DNA from: Chamaecyparis obtusa
Lineage: Eukaryota > Streptophyta > Pinopsida > Cupressales > Cupressaceae
Assembly: GCA_027943335.1 (NCBI GenBank)
Contig: BSBK01014801.1
Coordinates: forward strand, 1 to 64,000
Reading direction: 5' to 3'
DNA: 64,000 nt
The notes beneath the pieces were generated by a model. The model was not told where the DNA came from and searched no databases. It was given only the letters and a program-made list of their open reading frames with translations. Shown here piece by piece: positions 1-10,889 of this stretch (position 1 is its first letter; the number at the start of each line of letters is the position of its first letter). A program made the position numbers and the translations under genes.

Positions 1-481
1 CTAAAGCAAACCAAACTCAATAATTGGAGGATGGTCAACGAACTTCCTAAGGTGACTCGGTAGCTCATCGGAGGGGAAATGATTATAATTGATATTTAAA
101 TGAGCCACACTGTCATATTTATTATGAATCCTTCCCTAATCATGTGCTGGCATAGTCTGGAGATTTTTTTGATTATGAAATTGAATACCCTAAACCTCAT
201 AAGATTCATAATTGCCTTTCTAGTGTGTGGAGAAATTGTTGTCTGAATCGGCGGGCTTACTTGGCTAACAAGGACATCTAGTGCAGCCCTGGTGTTATTA
301 CTAATAATGGCACCTGGAGATCCATTAGATATTGTGGTACAGAGCCCGGCTCCCAAAAATTCACCCAAGGCCAGCCAGTTGAGTATAACCTTATCTCAAA
401 AAGGCCAAACCAAAACAACTGGTTTTATATACCTATCAAGAAGCTCATCCCTCTGGTTCTCTATATATTCGGACGTAGGTG
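1..481. other. unassigned flank, no gene recognised
   Basis: No domain, RNA gene or repeat is recognised here. Short open frames on both strands (90 codons minus at 96-368, 67 codons plus at 292-495) have no recognisable motif. The stretch could be the upstream part of the degenerate coding region that follows, but I cannot show this. Confidence 0.4.
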
Positions 482-1240
482 ATGCAGAGTTTTGACATGG
501 GAGGCAACACTCTTCGCATTGAACTGGACAAGATCAATGAGACCTTCACCTCTGACCCTTTGGTGACCCACTATTGCAGAGAGAGTAGTATTTGGGGTTT
601 CATGGAGCACATGAAAGGTGGGCACAATGAGAGGATATCCAAACAATTTGTCTTGTCCTAGAATAATAGGAGTGTCCCAGTTGGTGGCATCCATTTCCAG
701 ATCAATGAGGAGGTCATTGCTAAGGTGACGAGCCTCTCTATGGAAGGGAGAAAGTACAAAAAAGACCAGTCGGATGCCTAACCCTACCAGTCTCAACTAG
801 TTTTTCAAGGAGGGAGAGAATCCTATCAAGAAGCAAGGGGGTTTCTTCTGGGAAGAGCTTCTGGAGTTCTGGCCAAAGCTTTGTTTCATTGTGATGAAAT
901 ATTTCACCCTCGAAGGTAAGTTTACAGTGTTCTACTACTACCACTTACCTTTTCTGAATCACATTAGAAATAAGGACTTAATTTCCATTCCCTTCTACCT
1001 CCTGCATTCCATAGAAAGTAATATTTTAGATATTAAAGAGAACCCTAATGAATCAATCCTTATCCTCCATCAGGGCCTTCTCCTCTGTATTTACCATTTC
1101 CACAAGGCTATTTGCCCTGCGCCCCAACACTATTCACTTTAGATACTCTGGTTTAATCTTTTTTGAAAAGTATTGTGGTTTTTGTTTTTGATAGAGGCAG
1201 ATTAGACTTGGTTTACTCTGCTATTAAACTGCTCTTGAAA
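482..1240 (+). pseudogene. degenerate coding stretch, unrecognised repeat-associated protein
   Basis: Plus-strand translation gives a plausible protein-like series only if stops and one frame change are passed. It begins near 479-482 (MQSFDMGGNTLRIELDK), meets a TAG at 659-661, continues in the same frame with VPVGGIHFQINEEVIAKVTSL, then moves to another frame at about 891 (FTLEGKFTVFYYYHLPFLNH), which stays open to 1142. The text looks like a once-real protein with alternating hydrophobic and charged segments; I see no catalytic motif. It vaguely recalls uncharacterised repeat-borne proteins of gymnosperm genomes, but that is memory, not a search. No promoter or partner gene is visible. Antisense open frames over the same bases (461-796, 738-944) are judged to be shadows. 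Confidence 0.35.
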
Positions 1241-1583
1241 TGCTTTTGACTAGTGCCATTAATATGTTGTTAATGCACCTCTAGTCCCTTTTTCCTCAGG
1301 CCAGCACCCTCTTGCTACTTTTATCTATCAAAAACTATGCAATCAATCTATAGACATAGACTCTATTTGGATACGGTTTTTAAAATGGTGTACCTATGCT
1401 TGCTATAAGGTAATTGTTGAAAAAATAAATATTATAATCATAAAGACCACCATATATCAAATAGCCAAATAAAATTTCTCATATATCTGAATGAAAACTA
1501 AAAATGATGGAAGTATTGAGACTACAATCTCCTACCATAGGTGATTTCAAAAGACATATTTATCATAGTTGTGATGACAGTTA
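1241..1583. other. AT-rich spacer with a partial extra copy of the downstream repeat
   Basis: No gene is seen. About 1540-1583 resembles 1660-1703 and the matching stretch near 3413-3460 (AAAAGACATATTTATCAT, then a TGTGATGACAGTTA-type stretch). A short third copy of part of the following tandem duplication therefore lies immediately upstream. Confidence 0.5.
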
Positions 1584-2360
1584 TTAAATAATCTTTCACA
1601 AGAATTGAATTAGCATTTCATCTTGTACGCAAACATTATCTAGCAACTGTTGACACACGGGTGAGATTCAAAAGACATATTTATCATGGCTGTGATGACA
1701 GTTACTAAGATCCTTCTGAACTAGGTATGTTGCAAACTCCCCTACTGTAGTCTTCATAATCTAGGGACCTTTCACAATATGATTTATGATCTTGAAGATG
1801 GAATTCCTAATACTCTACACCATTTATCAATGCCATAGCCAACTGCTTAGTCGCGCATGGAGGTCATGCCATTTCTATATGACAAAAAGAATAAATTAAT
1901 TAAAAAATAATGACTGACCATGAGTGGCAGTGTTGCCAATACACCAATACATGTCCTCTCTAGATCTAATATGAATTGGTCAAAGCAAGGCTTCTACCAG
2001 TCGACGTGGTCGATCCATTACATTTCAACTCATCACTTCTTCCTTCTTCAAATCCATGTCACGGAAATAAGATTTGACATAGCCACATCGAAACCTTCAC
2101 AGATCATTTAACTACTAGAGAATTTTAATTCCAAAGATCTATGGGTAGAGGGGATAGTTACAAAAAACATCAACAATGAATGTTGTTGGTGGAATTAAAA
2201 GTGGAGCCTCTTCCAGATCAAAGTTTGCAAGTTGATTTATCATAGAACTCACCAATATATTAAATGGACTCCAATCTTATGGAAGCATAATAATCATGAT
2301 CATGAGATAATAATTCTTTCCTCAATCATAGGCACATAAATTATAACCACTTCGATACCA

Positions 2361-2623
2361 TGTAGAAAATATGGGAAGATGAATTGAGGCTAAAATGATA
2401 AAAATCAAATTAATCCATGCTTCCCCCTTTCATTTGTTGAATAGATACATACTTATAAGAGTTTTAGTTGCTACATTATAAGAACAACTCACTAATTATA
2501 TGAGATTTTTTAAAAACTCAAATTCTGACAAATATAACTCACATTATTATTATCGCGTACAATTACACATTATAATAGATGTTACACATAATTAAATATG
2601 TAAACACTAATTCCCAATAGACA
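2361..2623 (-). repeat. LTR-like block, minus orientation (copy 1)
   Basis: The 263-bp block begins TGTAGAAAAT and ends AATAGACA on the plus strand. Immediately left of it, the minus strand reads TGGTATCGAA, which resembles the start of a tRNA-Met primer binding site. Read on the minus strand this is the order expected for LTR end then PBS. A TG...CA boundary and an equal-length copy at 4114-4376 support it. No internal retroelement coding sequence is visible to the left, so it may be a remnant 5' end of a copia-type element. Confidence 0.45.
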
Positions 2624-3129
2624 TATTGATATTTTTAAATATTTAAATGTTCATTTTGATTTTGAGATACATAGCAATATAGATTTTTTCTTAATTTTTT
2701 TTTTAATTGCAATTAACATGAGGAGACGGTGCAACTTTGTCAGATGTGTCATTAGAGGGATGACTTGCTCTATGAGATCGTGACAATTAGTATAGACCAT
2801 TATTGGGTTATATTCTTTTCTGGGGAGACACTAAAGTATCTTTGGGACCATGATATAGATATTGGTAGAGTTAGATTCCCCATGGGATGAGGTAGAATTA
2901 CAATAAGCCTAGAAAAAGTGACTACATTGTGAGGTCATCAAGCTTAGGGTAGAGGTGGTGGGGCTTGAAGGTATTGTCAAGTGTATGGATAGGAGTAAAG
3001 TCTCTAGGTGTTTCTCACAATCCATGGCATCTGATAGATATTCCTCTACTCCATATCTATGACCACAACCAAAGCCCAAGGGTCTTGATAGCCACCATTT
3101 GTAGGGTGATGAGATGTATATAATTTTAT

Positions 3130-3206
3130 ACTATTGTTTGTTGTGCATGTGTATATGTATGTGTATGTGTATGTATATGTGTATGTGTATATGTATGTAT
3201 ATAATT
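3130..3206. repeat. TATGTG/TATG microsatellite
   Basis: A run of TGTATG, TATGTG and TATATG units sits near the end of duplication copy 1. The matching position in copy 2 also carries a microsatellite (4945-5095), so the seed predates or accompanied the duplication. Confidence 0.9.
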
Positions 3207-3335
3207 TTATACTACAGTCTTCTACCAAGAGTGTCACCAATGATGAAAGCCATCCAGTAGTCAGATGAATGCCAACAAAGATACTTAGAAACCAACCAAA
3301 AAAAACATATAGAAGCGCCACTCAATTGCCAGAGC

Positions 3336-4904
3336 TTAAATAATCTTTCACAAGAATTGCATTAGCATTTCATCTTGTACGTAAACATTATCCAGCAACT
3401 ATTGACACACGGCTGAGATTCAAAAGACGTATTTATCATGGCTGTGATGACAGTTACTAAGAACCTTCTGAACTAGGTATGTGCAAACTCCCCCGCTGTA
3501 GTCTTCATAATCTAGGGACCTTTCACAATATGATTTATGATCTTGAAGATGGAATTCCTAATACTCTGCACCATTTATCAATGTCATAGCCACTGCTTAG
3601 TCGCGCACGGAGGTCATGCTATTTCTATGTGACAAAAAGAAGAAATTAATTAAAAAATAATGACTGACCATGAGCGATAGTCTTGCCAATACACCAATAC
3701 ACATGTCCTCTCTAGATCTAATATGAATTTTTCAAAGCAAGGCTTCTACCAGTCAAAGTGGCTGATCCATGACATTTCAACTGATCACTTCTTCCTTCTT
3801 CAAATCCATGTTACAGAAGTAAGATTTGACACAGCCACATCGAAACCTTCACAGATCATTTAACCACCGGAGAATTTTAATTCTAAAGATCTATGGGTGG
3901 AGGGGGAAAGCTATAGAAAACATCAACAATGAATGTTGTTGGTGGATTTAAAAGTGGACCCTCTTCCAGATCAAAGTTTGCAAGTCGATTTGTCATAGAA
4001 CTCTCCAATATATTAAATGGACTCCAATCTCATGGCAACATAATAATCATGATCATGAGATAATAATTGTTTCCTCAATCACAGGCACATAAATTATAAC
4101 CGCGTTGATACCGTGTAGAAAATATGGGAAGACGAATTGAGGATAAAATGATAAAATCAAATTAATCCATTCTTCCCCATTTCATTTGTTGAATAGATTA
4201 TATACTTATAGGAGTTTTAGTCGCTACATTAAGAGCAAGTCACTAGTTATATGAGATTTTTTAACAACTCAAATTTCAACAAATACAACTCACATTATTA
4301 TTATCACATACAATTACACACATTATAATAGATGCCACACATAATTAAATATGTGAACACTAATTGCCAACAGACATATTGATGTTTTTAAATATTTAAA
4401 TGTTCATTCTGATTTTGAGATACATAATAATATAGATTATTTTATAATTTTTTTCTTTATTGCAATTAACATGAGGAGATGGTGCAACTTTGTCAGATGT
4501 GTCATTAGAGGGATGACTTGCTCTGTGGGATCATGACAATTAGTATAGATCATTATTGGTTCATATTCTTGTATGGGGAGACACTAAAGTATCTTTGGGA
4601 CCATGGGACCATGATATAGATATTGGTAGAGTTATATTCCCCATGGGATAAGGTAGAATTACAACAAGCCTAGAAAAAGTGACTAGATCATGAGGTCATC
4701 AAGCTTAGGGTAGAGGTGGTGGAGCTTGAAGGTATTGTTGAGTGTATGGATAGGAGTAAAGTCTCTAGGAGTTTCTCACAATCTATGGCATCTGATAGAT
4801 ATTCCTTTACTCCATATGTATGACCACAACCAAGGCCCAAGGGTTTTGATAGCCACCATTTGTAGGGTGATGAGATGTATATGAATTTACACTACTATTT
4901 GTTT
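3336..4904. repeat. tandem duplication, copy 2
   Basis: Second copy of the unit at 1584-3335. Alignment is clear until about 4904 and is then lost in a divergent, microsatellite-rich tail. Differences from copy 1 are mostly transitions plus short insertions, for example a repeated GGGACCATG near 4600. No gene is recognised. Confidence 0.85.
4114..4376 (-). repeat. LTR-like block, minus orientation (copy 2)
   Basis: Counterpart of the block at 2361-2623, with the same length of 263 bp. It begins TGTAGAAAAT and ends CAACAGACA. The adjoining primer-site-like sequence is altered (ATACCG instead of ATACCA on the plus strand). Confidence 0.45.
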
Positions 4905-4944
4905 TCAAGTGGTGGATTTTTTGTATATCTTGTATTGAAAACTA

Positions 4945-5095
4945 TGTGTATGGGTATGTGTATGTGTATGTGTATGTGTACATTGATGCATGTACATGTG
5001 TGTTTACATATGTACATAGTACATAGATATATATGTATGTACATACATACATACATATGTATGTATGTATGTATGTATGTACATGTAAGTATGCA
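4945..5095. repeat. TATGTG then ACATAC/TATG microsatellite
   Basis: Tracts of GTATGT, then CATA, then TATG repeats. Open frames across it on both strands (Met/Cys/Val/His-rich) are repeat translations, not genes. Confidence 0.92.
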
Positions 5096-5385
5096 TTTAA
5101 TTAGGGTGTCAAATTTCACAATCTCCTATCCTATCTATCCAAGCATGGACATTGATTAAATGAAACCATTGACTGGCTCCATAAAATATCTTTCTTTCCT
5201 TCCCAACTTAGGATACTTCACAAACTCAAAGATGGATAGGAAAAGTTGGAGAATGAGGAGATTCTTTATAATCAAACACAACAACTCCTTAAAGATTAAA
5301 ATAAAGCCTCCTACATCAGTAAGATGTATGCAATGTTCTTGAAGTGCGTATGTGAGTAGATCTTGTCTCCTTTGGGATGCAACTT
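5096..5385. other. spacer before the chromovirus array
   Basis: No gene or repeat is recognised. It ends in GATGCAACTT directly before the first LTR. The expected target-site duplicate partner cannot be tested, because the right end of the array is truncated. Confidence 0.5.
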
Positions 5386-6241
5386 TGATGCAGGAACATC
5401 CTGGATGTAAGAGCAATCTTGCATCACCCAAAAATATTTCTATTTTTATATTCAATAAGGGCTATTTTGTGCAGAGCTGTTATTTATGGAAAGTTACTAT
5501 TTTTGGTAATTTTTGTATGTGCTCAGAATGATCTGATTTCTTTCTTGGAGGTTCATTTTGGTCATATAAGTCTGCCAGTAAAGTTTCATTGCCAGATCAA
5601 GTGTATATTGGAAGATATTGAAGATTTTCGGTATTGGCAGCAGGGTACAGAAACTTTGAACTCAGTTTTGAAAGCTTTAGAGGCCTCGGATGAGGTCAAA
5701 AATTTGGGTGACGGGCGCTTGTGCGGGTCAAACCTGTAGAGCACTTTGTGGCATTTCTGAAATGGGGTTATAATAGCCGAGCGGGTCAACTGGTGATGAC
5801 TTGTGGTCTTCGGAAGTTGGGCCACCTGAAATGGCAGAAAATAATTTTCTTCAAAATTTTTGTTCGGGTTTCAAAGGTTATCTTGAGCTGACTATGATGT
5901 AATAAAATGTAAAATAAAATAATTCTAAGTTTGTCGGCCTTATTGGCTAAAATTCTGGAACCTTCCCAGGCGGTGGAAAATTGTCTATATAAGGAAGGCT
6001 GTATTATTGTCTTAGGCAGTTCAGAATTGTTCTGGGTAGTAAATCTGAGCAATAATTCGAGCCTTTGTCCTATAGAATATTGTAAGGGAATGCCCATGGG
6101 GCTTTGCATATTGTAATTCTGAAAGTTTGTAATTCCACATTTGTGGAGATAATAAGAAGCCAATTTTCTGTTCTTGCATATTGTTGTTGTTTCTCTATAT
6201 ATGTTATGTGTTTGTGGTATTAAGGGGAGCACCCTTCATCA
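5386..6241 (+). repeat. LTR A (first LTR of the array)
   Basis: 856 bp, TGATGCAGG to TTCATCA, so TG...CA ends. The left boundary is fixed by comparison: the sequence left of TGATG differs from that before LTRs B-F. A TATA box lies at 5986-5993 and an A-rich AATAAAATG stretch at about 5903. The TGATGCA start is mirrored by TGCATCA about 30 bases in. One arm of the inner palindrome is mutated here (GAACATC instead of GAGCATC). Confidence 0.96.
5986..5993 (+). promoter_or_regulatory. TATA box of LTR A
   Basis: TATATAAG at LTR offset 601-608. The same octamer is at the same offset in all six LTRs (5986, 11490, 16995, 26908, 32412, 37917). It probably drives element transcription, which would place R and U5 in the last 230 or so bases. 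Confidence 0.75.
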
Positions 6242-6243
6242 GG

Positions 6244-6255
6244 TGGTATTAGAGT
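6244..6255 (+). other. primer binding site, unit 1 (tRNA-Met type, decayed)
   Basis: TGGTATTAGAGT, two bases after the LTR. The intact form TGGTATCAGAGC is present in units 2, 3, 5 and 7. Both differences are C to T. Primer for minus-strand DNA synthesis. Confidence 0.85.
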
Positions 6256-6342
6256 AGGAGTTCTTGAGTGTGTAAATAGAGTGCTGACTGTGAGGCAGTT
6301 TGCACCAGGACCGTGGCTAGGGTTTCAACGCACATCGCAAAA

Positions 6343-9341
6343 ATGCCTCCACGAAGGGAACGTGGCAGAAGAGCTGGTGTTGTAACACTTGAGGTTAGAG
6401 AGCTGCAGAGAAAAGTGTGAGCATTACAAGAAGAGATTCGTAGAGGAATGAATCTTAATGTCAGAGACGAAAGCGAGGATGAAGCCGAAGAAGAATATCA
6501 AGAAGGAGAAGCTGAAATTGTGAACCAGGAGGAAGAAAGACTTTTTCAGGCGATTTCTAAGATTGGGAAAAGACCTAAGATTGAGGTTCCTACATTTTCT
6601 GAAAATCTTAACCCAAAGGAATTGATCGACTGGATCAACGAATGTGAGGAATATTTTGAGTATGAAGATGTTGAGGATCCTGATAGGGTCAAATTTGCGA
6701 AGGCCAGACTGAAAGGTCATGCGAAGATCTGGTGGCAAGAAATTCTATTGGAGTGAAATAGAAGAGGGAAAGATAAAATCACAAGATGGGATCGGATGGT
6801 GGAAAAATTGAAGCGACAGTTCATTCCTATTGATTATGCGCTTGACCTACTAAAAAAAATGCAAAATTTGAAGCAAGCAGGAAAATCTGTTCAGGAGTAT
6901 ACAGAGGAGTTCTATCGACTCCTCATCAAAACAGGCCATGTCGAAGCTGATAAGGAGAAAGTTGCCCGATACCTTAATGGGTTAAGGCCAAGCATTCAGG
7001 AGGAGTTGAATCTGGTTCGAATGAACAGTATTGAGGAGGCATACCAATTTGCCCTAAAAGTAGAGGAAAAGCTGAACAAGAAATTTGAGAGCAGACAAAA
7101 TGGAAGAGGTCGCGGTGGACGATCTGGTGGATGGTCATATGGTGGCCGAAATGAAGATCCAAAAAAGAAGAATGAGGCCAGTAGCAGTCAAAATCAGTGA
7201 GTAAATAATTCCAATCGCTTCTAGGATCAGAATAATAGAGATCAGAGAGGAAGAGGAAGAGGACAAGGATCTGGAAGAGGTGGCTTCCGTGGAACATGTT
7301 TTCACTATGGAGAAGAAGGTCATAGGGCATTTGAATGTCTTGAGCACCAAGGCAGAACAGACCGGAGAAATGAAGGCCAGGCCAGAGTTACACATGTAGA
7401 TGAAGATACCAAATCATCAAATTCTGAAGATGCTGAAAGAGGAGAAACGTTGATTAACAGAAGAGTCCTATTGAGTGGTGAGAATGAACCTGAGCAAAGG
7501 AGGAGCTTGTTTCGCACCAGGTGCAAGTGTGAAGGTAAATGTTGTGATGTGATTATTGATAGTGGAAGCACTGACAATTTGGTGTCAAAAAAGATGGTGA
7601 CAAAGTTGAAGCTCAAGAGACAGAAACACCCACATCCATATCGGATTGCCTGGGTACAGGATGACCACAAGGTCATGGTCAATGAACAATGCCTAGTGAA
7701 GTTCAAGATCGGCAGGTACCAAGATGAGGTACTATGTGATATCATCTCTATGGATGCATGTCATATGTTATTGGATAGACTGTGGCAGTTTGACAGATGT
7801 GCTGTACACGATGGTCATGCGAATACCTATTCCCTGACAAAGGATGGAGTGTGACATAAGCTAAAGCCATTGAAGGAGACTGAAGAAAAGGTATGTGGTA
7901 ATGCAAGAATAACATTTGTTGATGGAATGAAATTCCTAGATGGTATGAGGCATGAGCATGTATGTTTTGCTTTAATTCCAAAAGCTGGTAAAGAGGAAGT
8001 AGAAGATGTTCCTGTAGAAGTTATAGATTTGTTGAATGAGTTTCAGGATATTGTATCCGATAACGTGCCTGATGGATTACCACCAGTCAGGAAGATCAGT
8101 CATCAGATGGACTTGATCCCAGGAGCGAGTTTGCCAAATAAGGCAGCACAAAGAATGACACCTGCAGAAAGTGAGGATTAAACATACAAGTACATGAACT
8201 GTTATAGAAAGGATTGATCCATGAGAGTCTGAGTCCCTGTGCTGTACCAACGGTATTAGCACCAAAGAAGAATGAAGAATGGAAGATGTGTATAGATTCC
8301 AGAGCGATAAACAAGATCACAATCAAGTATAGGTTTCTATTGCCACGAATGGATGATATTATAGACTGTTTGAGTGGAGCTGTGTATTTCTCAAAGATAG
8401 ATCTGAAGAGTGGATATCACCAGATTCGGATCAGAAAAGGAGATTAATGGAAGACTGCCTTCAAGACAAAGGAAGGACTATATGAGTGGTTAGTCATGCC
8501 TTTTGGGCTAACCAATGCACCGAGCACTTTCATGCGGCTCATGAATGAGGTTCTGAAAAAATTTCTGGGTAAGTTTGTTATTGTTTACCTAGATGATATT
8601 TTGATCTTTAGTAAGACATTGGATGAGCATATGATGCATATTCGTATGGTATTTGAAAAGTTGAGAGAAGAGAAATTGTTGATTAATTTGAAGAAGTGCA
8701 GTTTTGTGAAGAAAGAGTTGGTGTATTTGGGATTTGTAGTTTCAGCAGAAGGTCTAAAAATGGACCCAGAGAAGGTACAGGCTATCCTTGAATGGCCTAC
8801 TCTGAGGAGTGCTACTGAGGTAAGATCTTTTCATGGTCTAGCTAGCTTTTATAGAAAGTTTATCAGAAATTTTAGCAGTATTTGTGGACCCTTGACTGAA
8901 ACAATGAGAGGGGATAGAAAAGAGTTTAAGTGGACTAATGGGGCAGAAAAGACTTTTCAATTGTTGAAACAAAAAGTTACAGAACAACCAGTTTTAGCAC
9001 TTCCAGATTTTAATAAAGTGTTTCAAGTAGATTGTGATGCTAGTGGTACTGCAATAGGAGCTGTTATGAGCCAAGAAGGTAAACTTGTTGCTTATTTCAG
9101 TGAGAAGTTAAATGATGCCAAGAAGAAATATTCTGTTTATGATCAAGAATTTTATGCTATAGTTCAGGCATTAAAGAAGTGGAGATATCATCTACTTCCT
9201 AAGGAGTTTATTTTGTATACTGATCATCAAGCTTTGCAATATTTGAATAGTCAAGGAAAATTGAATCAAAGACATTTGAAATGGGTTGAGTTTTTTGTAG
9301 AGTTATACATTTGTTTTGAAACACAGGAGTGCAAAGTCTAA
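6343..9341 (+). pseudogene. chromovirus unit 1 Gag-PR-RT-RNase H, broken
   Basis: Starts at ATG 6343 (MPPRRERG), 88 bases after the primer site. Gag: an acidic N-terminal part, then a capsid-type domain (IDWINECEEYFEY, KIWWQEI). The zinc knuckle is degenerate, its second Cys being Tyr (CFHYGEEGH, about 7300). Protease has IDSGSTDN (about 7555), RT has YLDD (about 8589) and RNase H has VDCDASG (about 9030). Stops at 6418, 6754, 7198 and 7852 are TGA where sister units have CGA; 8445 is TAA from GAA. A 1-base deletion near 8178 shifts the frame within pol. The frame closes at TAA 9339-9341, after the T6 run at 9291-9296. Not translatable as a polyprotein. Confidence 0.93.
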
Positions 9342-10851
9342 TAGGGTTGCAGATGCTCTTAGCAGAAGGCAACTATTGCTGATAGAAATGCAGATTGAAG
9401 TGGTTGGGTTCAAGGAACTCAAGAATTTGTATCCAGAGGATCCTGATTTTGGTGAGGCTTGGAAAGCTTGTACAGAACCTGTTACTCTAGACAGGATGAA
9501 ATGGCTAGATTTTATCATCCAAGATGATATGCTATTCAGAGGGAGTTAGTTGTGCATTCCACGAAATTCTATGAGGGAGAATCTCATCAAGGAGAAGCAT
9601 AGCGGAGGATTGGCTAGACATTTTGGTCGTGACAAAAACCTTTCTTTGGTTAGTGAAAATTATTATTGGCCACAATTGCAGCATGATGTGAAGAAGTTTG
9701 TACAGAGTTGCAGAGTATGTCAGATGGCAAAAGGAGTGAAGCAGAATATAGGGTTGTATCAGCCATTATCTATACCAGAGAAGCCTTGGGAGGATATCAG
9801 CATGGACTTTGTTCTTGGTTTACCGAGGACACAGCGGGGACACAATTCAATTTTTGTGGTAGTTGACAGATTTTCAAAGATGGCGCATTTTATTACCTGC
9901 AGGAAGACTAATGATGCTGTTCATGTAGTAGAATTGTTTTTCAGAGAAGTAGTGAGACTTCATGGTTTGCCAAAGACCATAGTTTCAGATCGGGACACTA
10001 AGTTTGTTGGATATTTCTAGCGTACGTTGTGGAAGAAGTTGAAGACAGATTTAAAGTTCAGTTCATCACATCATCCACAGACTGATGGACAGAAAGAGGT
10101 GGTGAATAGGAGTTTGGGGAATTTGTTGAGATGTTTGGTTGGAGATAAGCCAACAGGATGGGATTTGATTTTACCACAGGCCGAATTTGTATACAATAAT
10201 TCTATCAATAGGAGCACTGGTAAATCACCATTCCAGATTATATATGGAAGTAGTCCACGAAATGCATCTGAATTGAGGAAGATAGATAAAGGAGAAATAA
10301 GTAGTGCTGAAGCTGAGGATTTTGCAGAACACTTGAAGAACATCCATGGGGAGGTGAGGATGCATATTACCAAGATGAACGCACAGTATAAGGCTAAGGC
10401 AGATGAGAAAAGGAGGTATAAAGAATTTCAGGTTGGTGATGAAGTCATGGTTCATTTGCAGAAGGAGCGGTTTCCAGTTGGCACATATAACAAGTTGAAA
10501 ATGAAGAAGTTTGGACCATGCAGGATATTGAAGAAACATGATTCAAGAAATGCATATGAGGTAGAATTGCCTACCGAGCTAAATATTTCACCAGTGTTTA
10601 ACATTTCAGATTTGACAGAGTATCATGAAGGAGGTGTTGAAGATGAGGTTGCAGCAGCACAGTAGAATATTTCAGCAACCAATTCAGATATCAAGGAGAT
10701 TGAAGACATACTAGACAGTCGTGTTGGCAGAAGCACAAGGAATAGGATATATGAAGAATATTTGGTCAAATGGAAAGGACGACCTGTTGAAGATTCATCA
10801 TGGCTAACAAAGGAGGAGGTTAACCGTCTTGGTTTTCCTCTGCACGCTTGA
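9292..10851 (+). pseudogene. chromovirus unit 1 integrase-chromodomain, broken
   Basis: Second pol frame, downstream of the T6 run. It begins with the tail of RNase H (VADALSRRQ) and continues with the integrase zinc-binding region ([18 protein letters not shown]). The catalytic core has Asp in SMDFVLG, Asp in VSDRDTKF and Glu in QKEVVNRS, then FGPCRIL (GPF/Y-like) and the chromodomain ([21 protein letters not shown]). Stops: TAG at 9298 (from CAG), 9547 (from CAG), 10018 (from TGG, shared with unit 3) and about 10663 (from TGG). This is the only unit whose chromodomain keeps the Arg codon CGA after VKWKG; units 2-6 have TGA there. The frame ends at TGA 10849-10851, 38 bases before the next LTR. 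Confidence 0.92.
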
Positions 10852-10889
10852 GTCGTGACAGGGTCACTTCTCAAATTACCCCGGGTGTC

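Larger units (their letters stand above)
1584..3335. repeat. tandem duplication, copy 1 (period about 1,752 bp)
   Basis: The sequence from TTAAATAATCTTTCACAAG at 1584 returns at 3336 and stays alignable for about 1.5 kb with scattered substitutions and small indels. Shared landmarks include the LTR-like block (2361-2623 and 4114-4376), a GCAATTAACATGAGGAGA stretch (about 2709 and 4462) and a GGGTGATGAGATGTATAT stretch (about 3105 and 4866). No gene is recognised; the longest open frame is 63 codons (1920-2111) and is not conserved in copy 2. Confidence 0.85.

Noticed and set aside
479..944. Minus-strand frames 461-796 and 738-944 as genes
   Set aside because: The plus strand over the same bases gives a more protein-like, collinear series; the minus frames show no motif.
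4875..5159. Open frames across the microsatellite on both strands
   Set aside because: Low-complexity Met/Cys/Val/His repeats from TATG/TGTG units.
6244..6255. TGGTATCAGAGC-type sequences as tRNA genes
   Set aside because: Only the tRNA 3' complement is present, directly after each LTR. No cloverleaf is visible; they are primer sites.
10071..10539. Antisense frames of about 100 codons repeated in each chromovirus unit (for example 10071-10373, 15576-15878, 21052-21354)
   Set aside because: They recur only because the sense integrase sequence recurs. They show no motif and overlap the catalytic core in the opposite strand.
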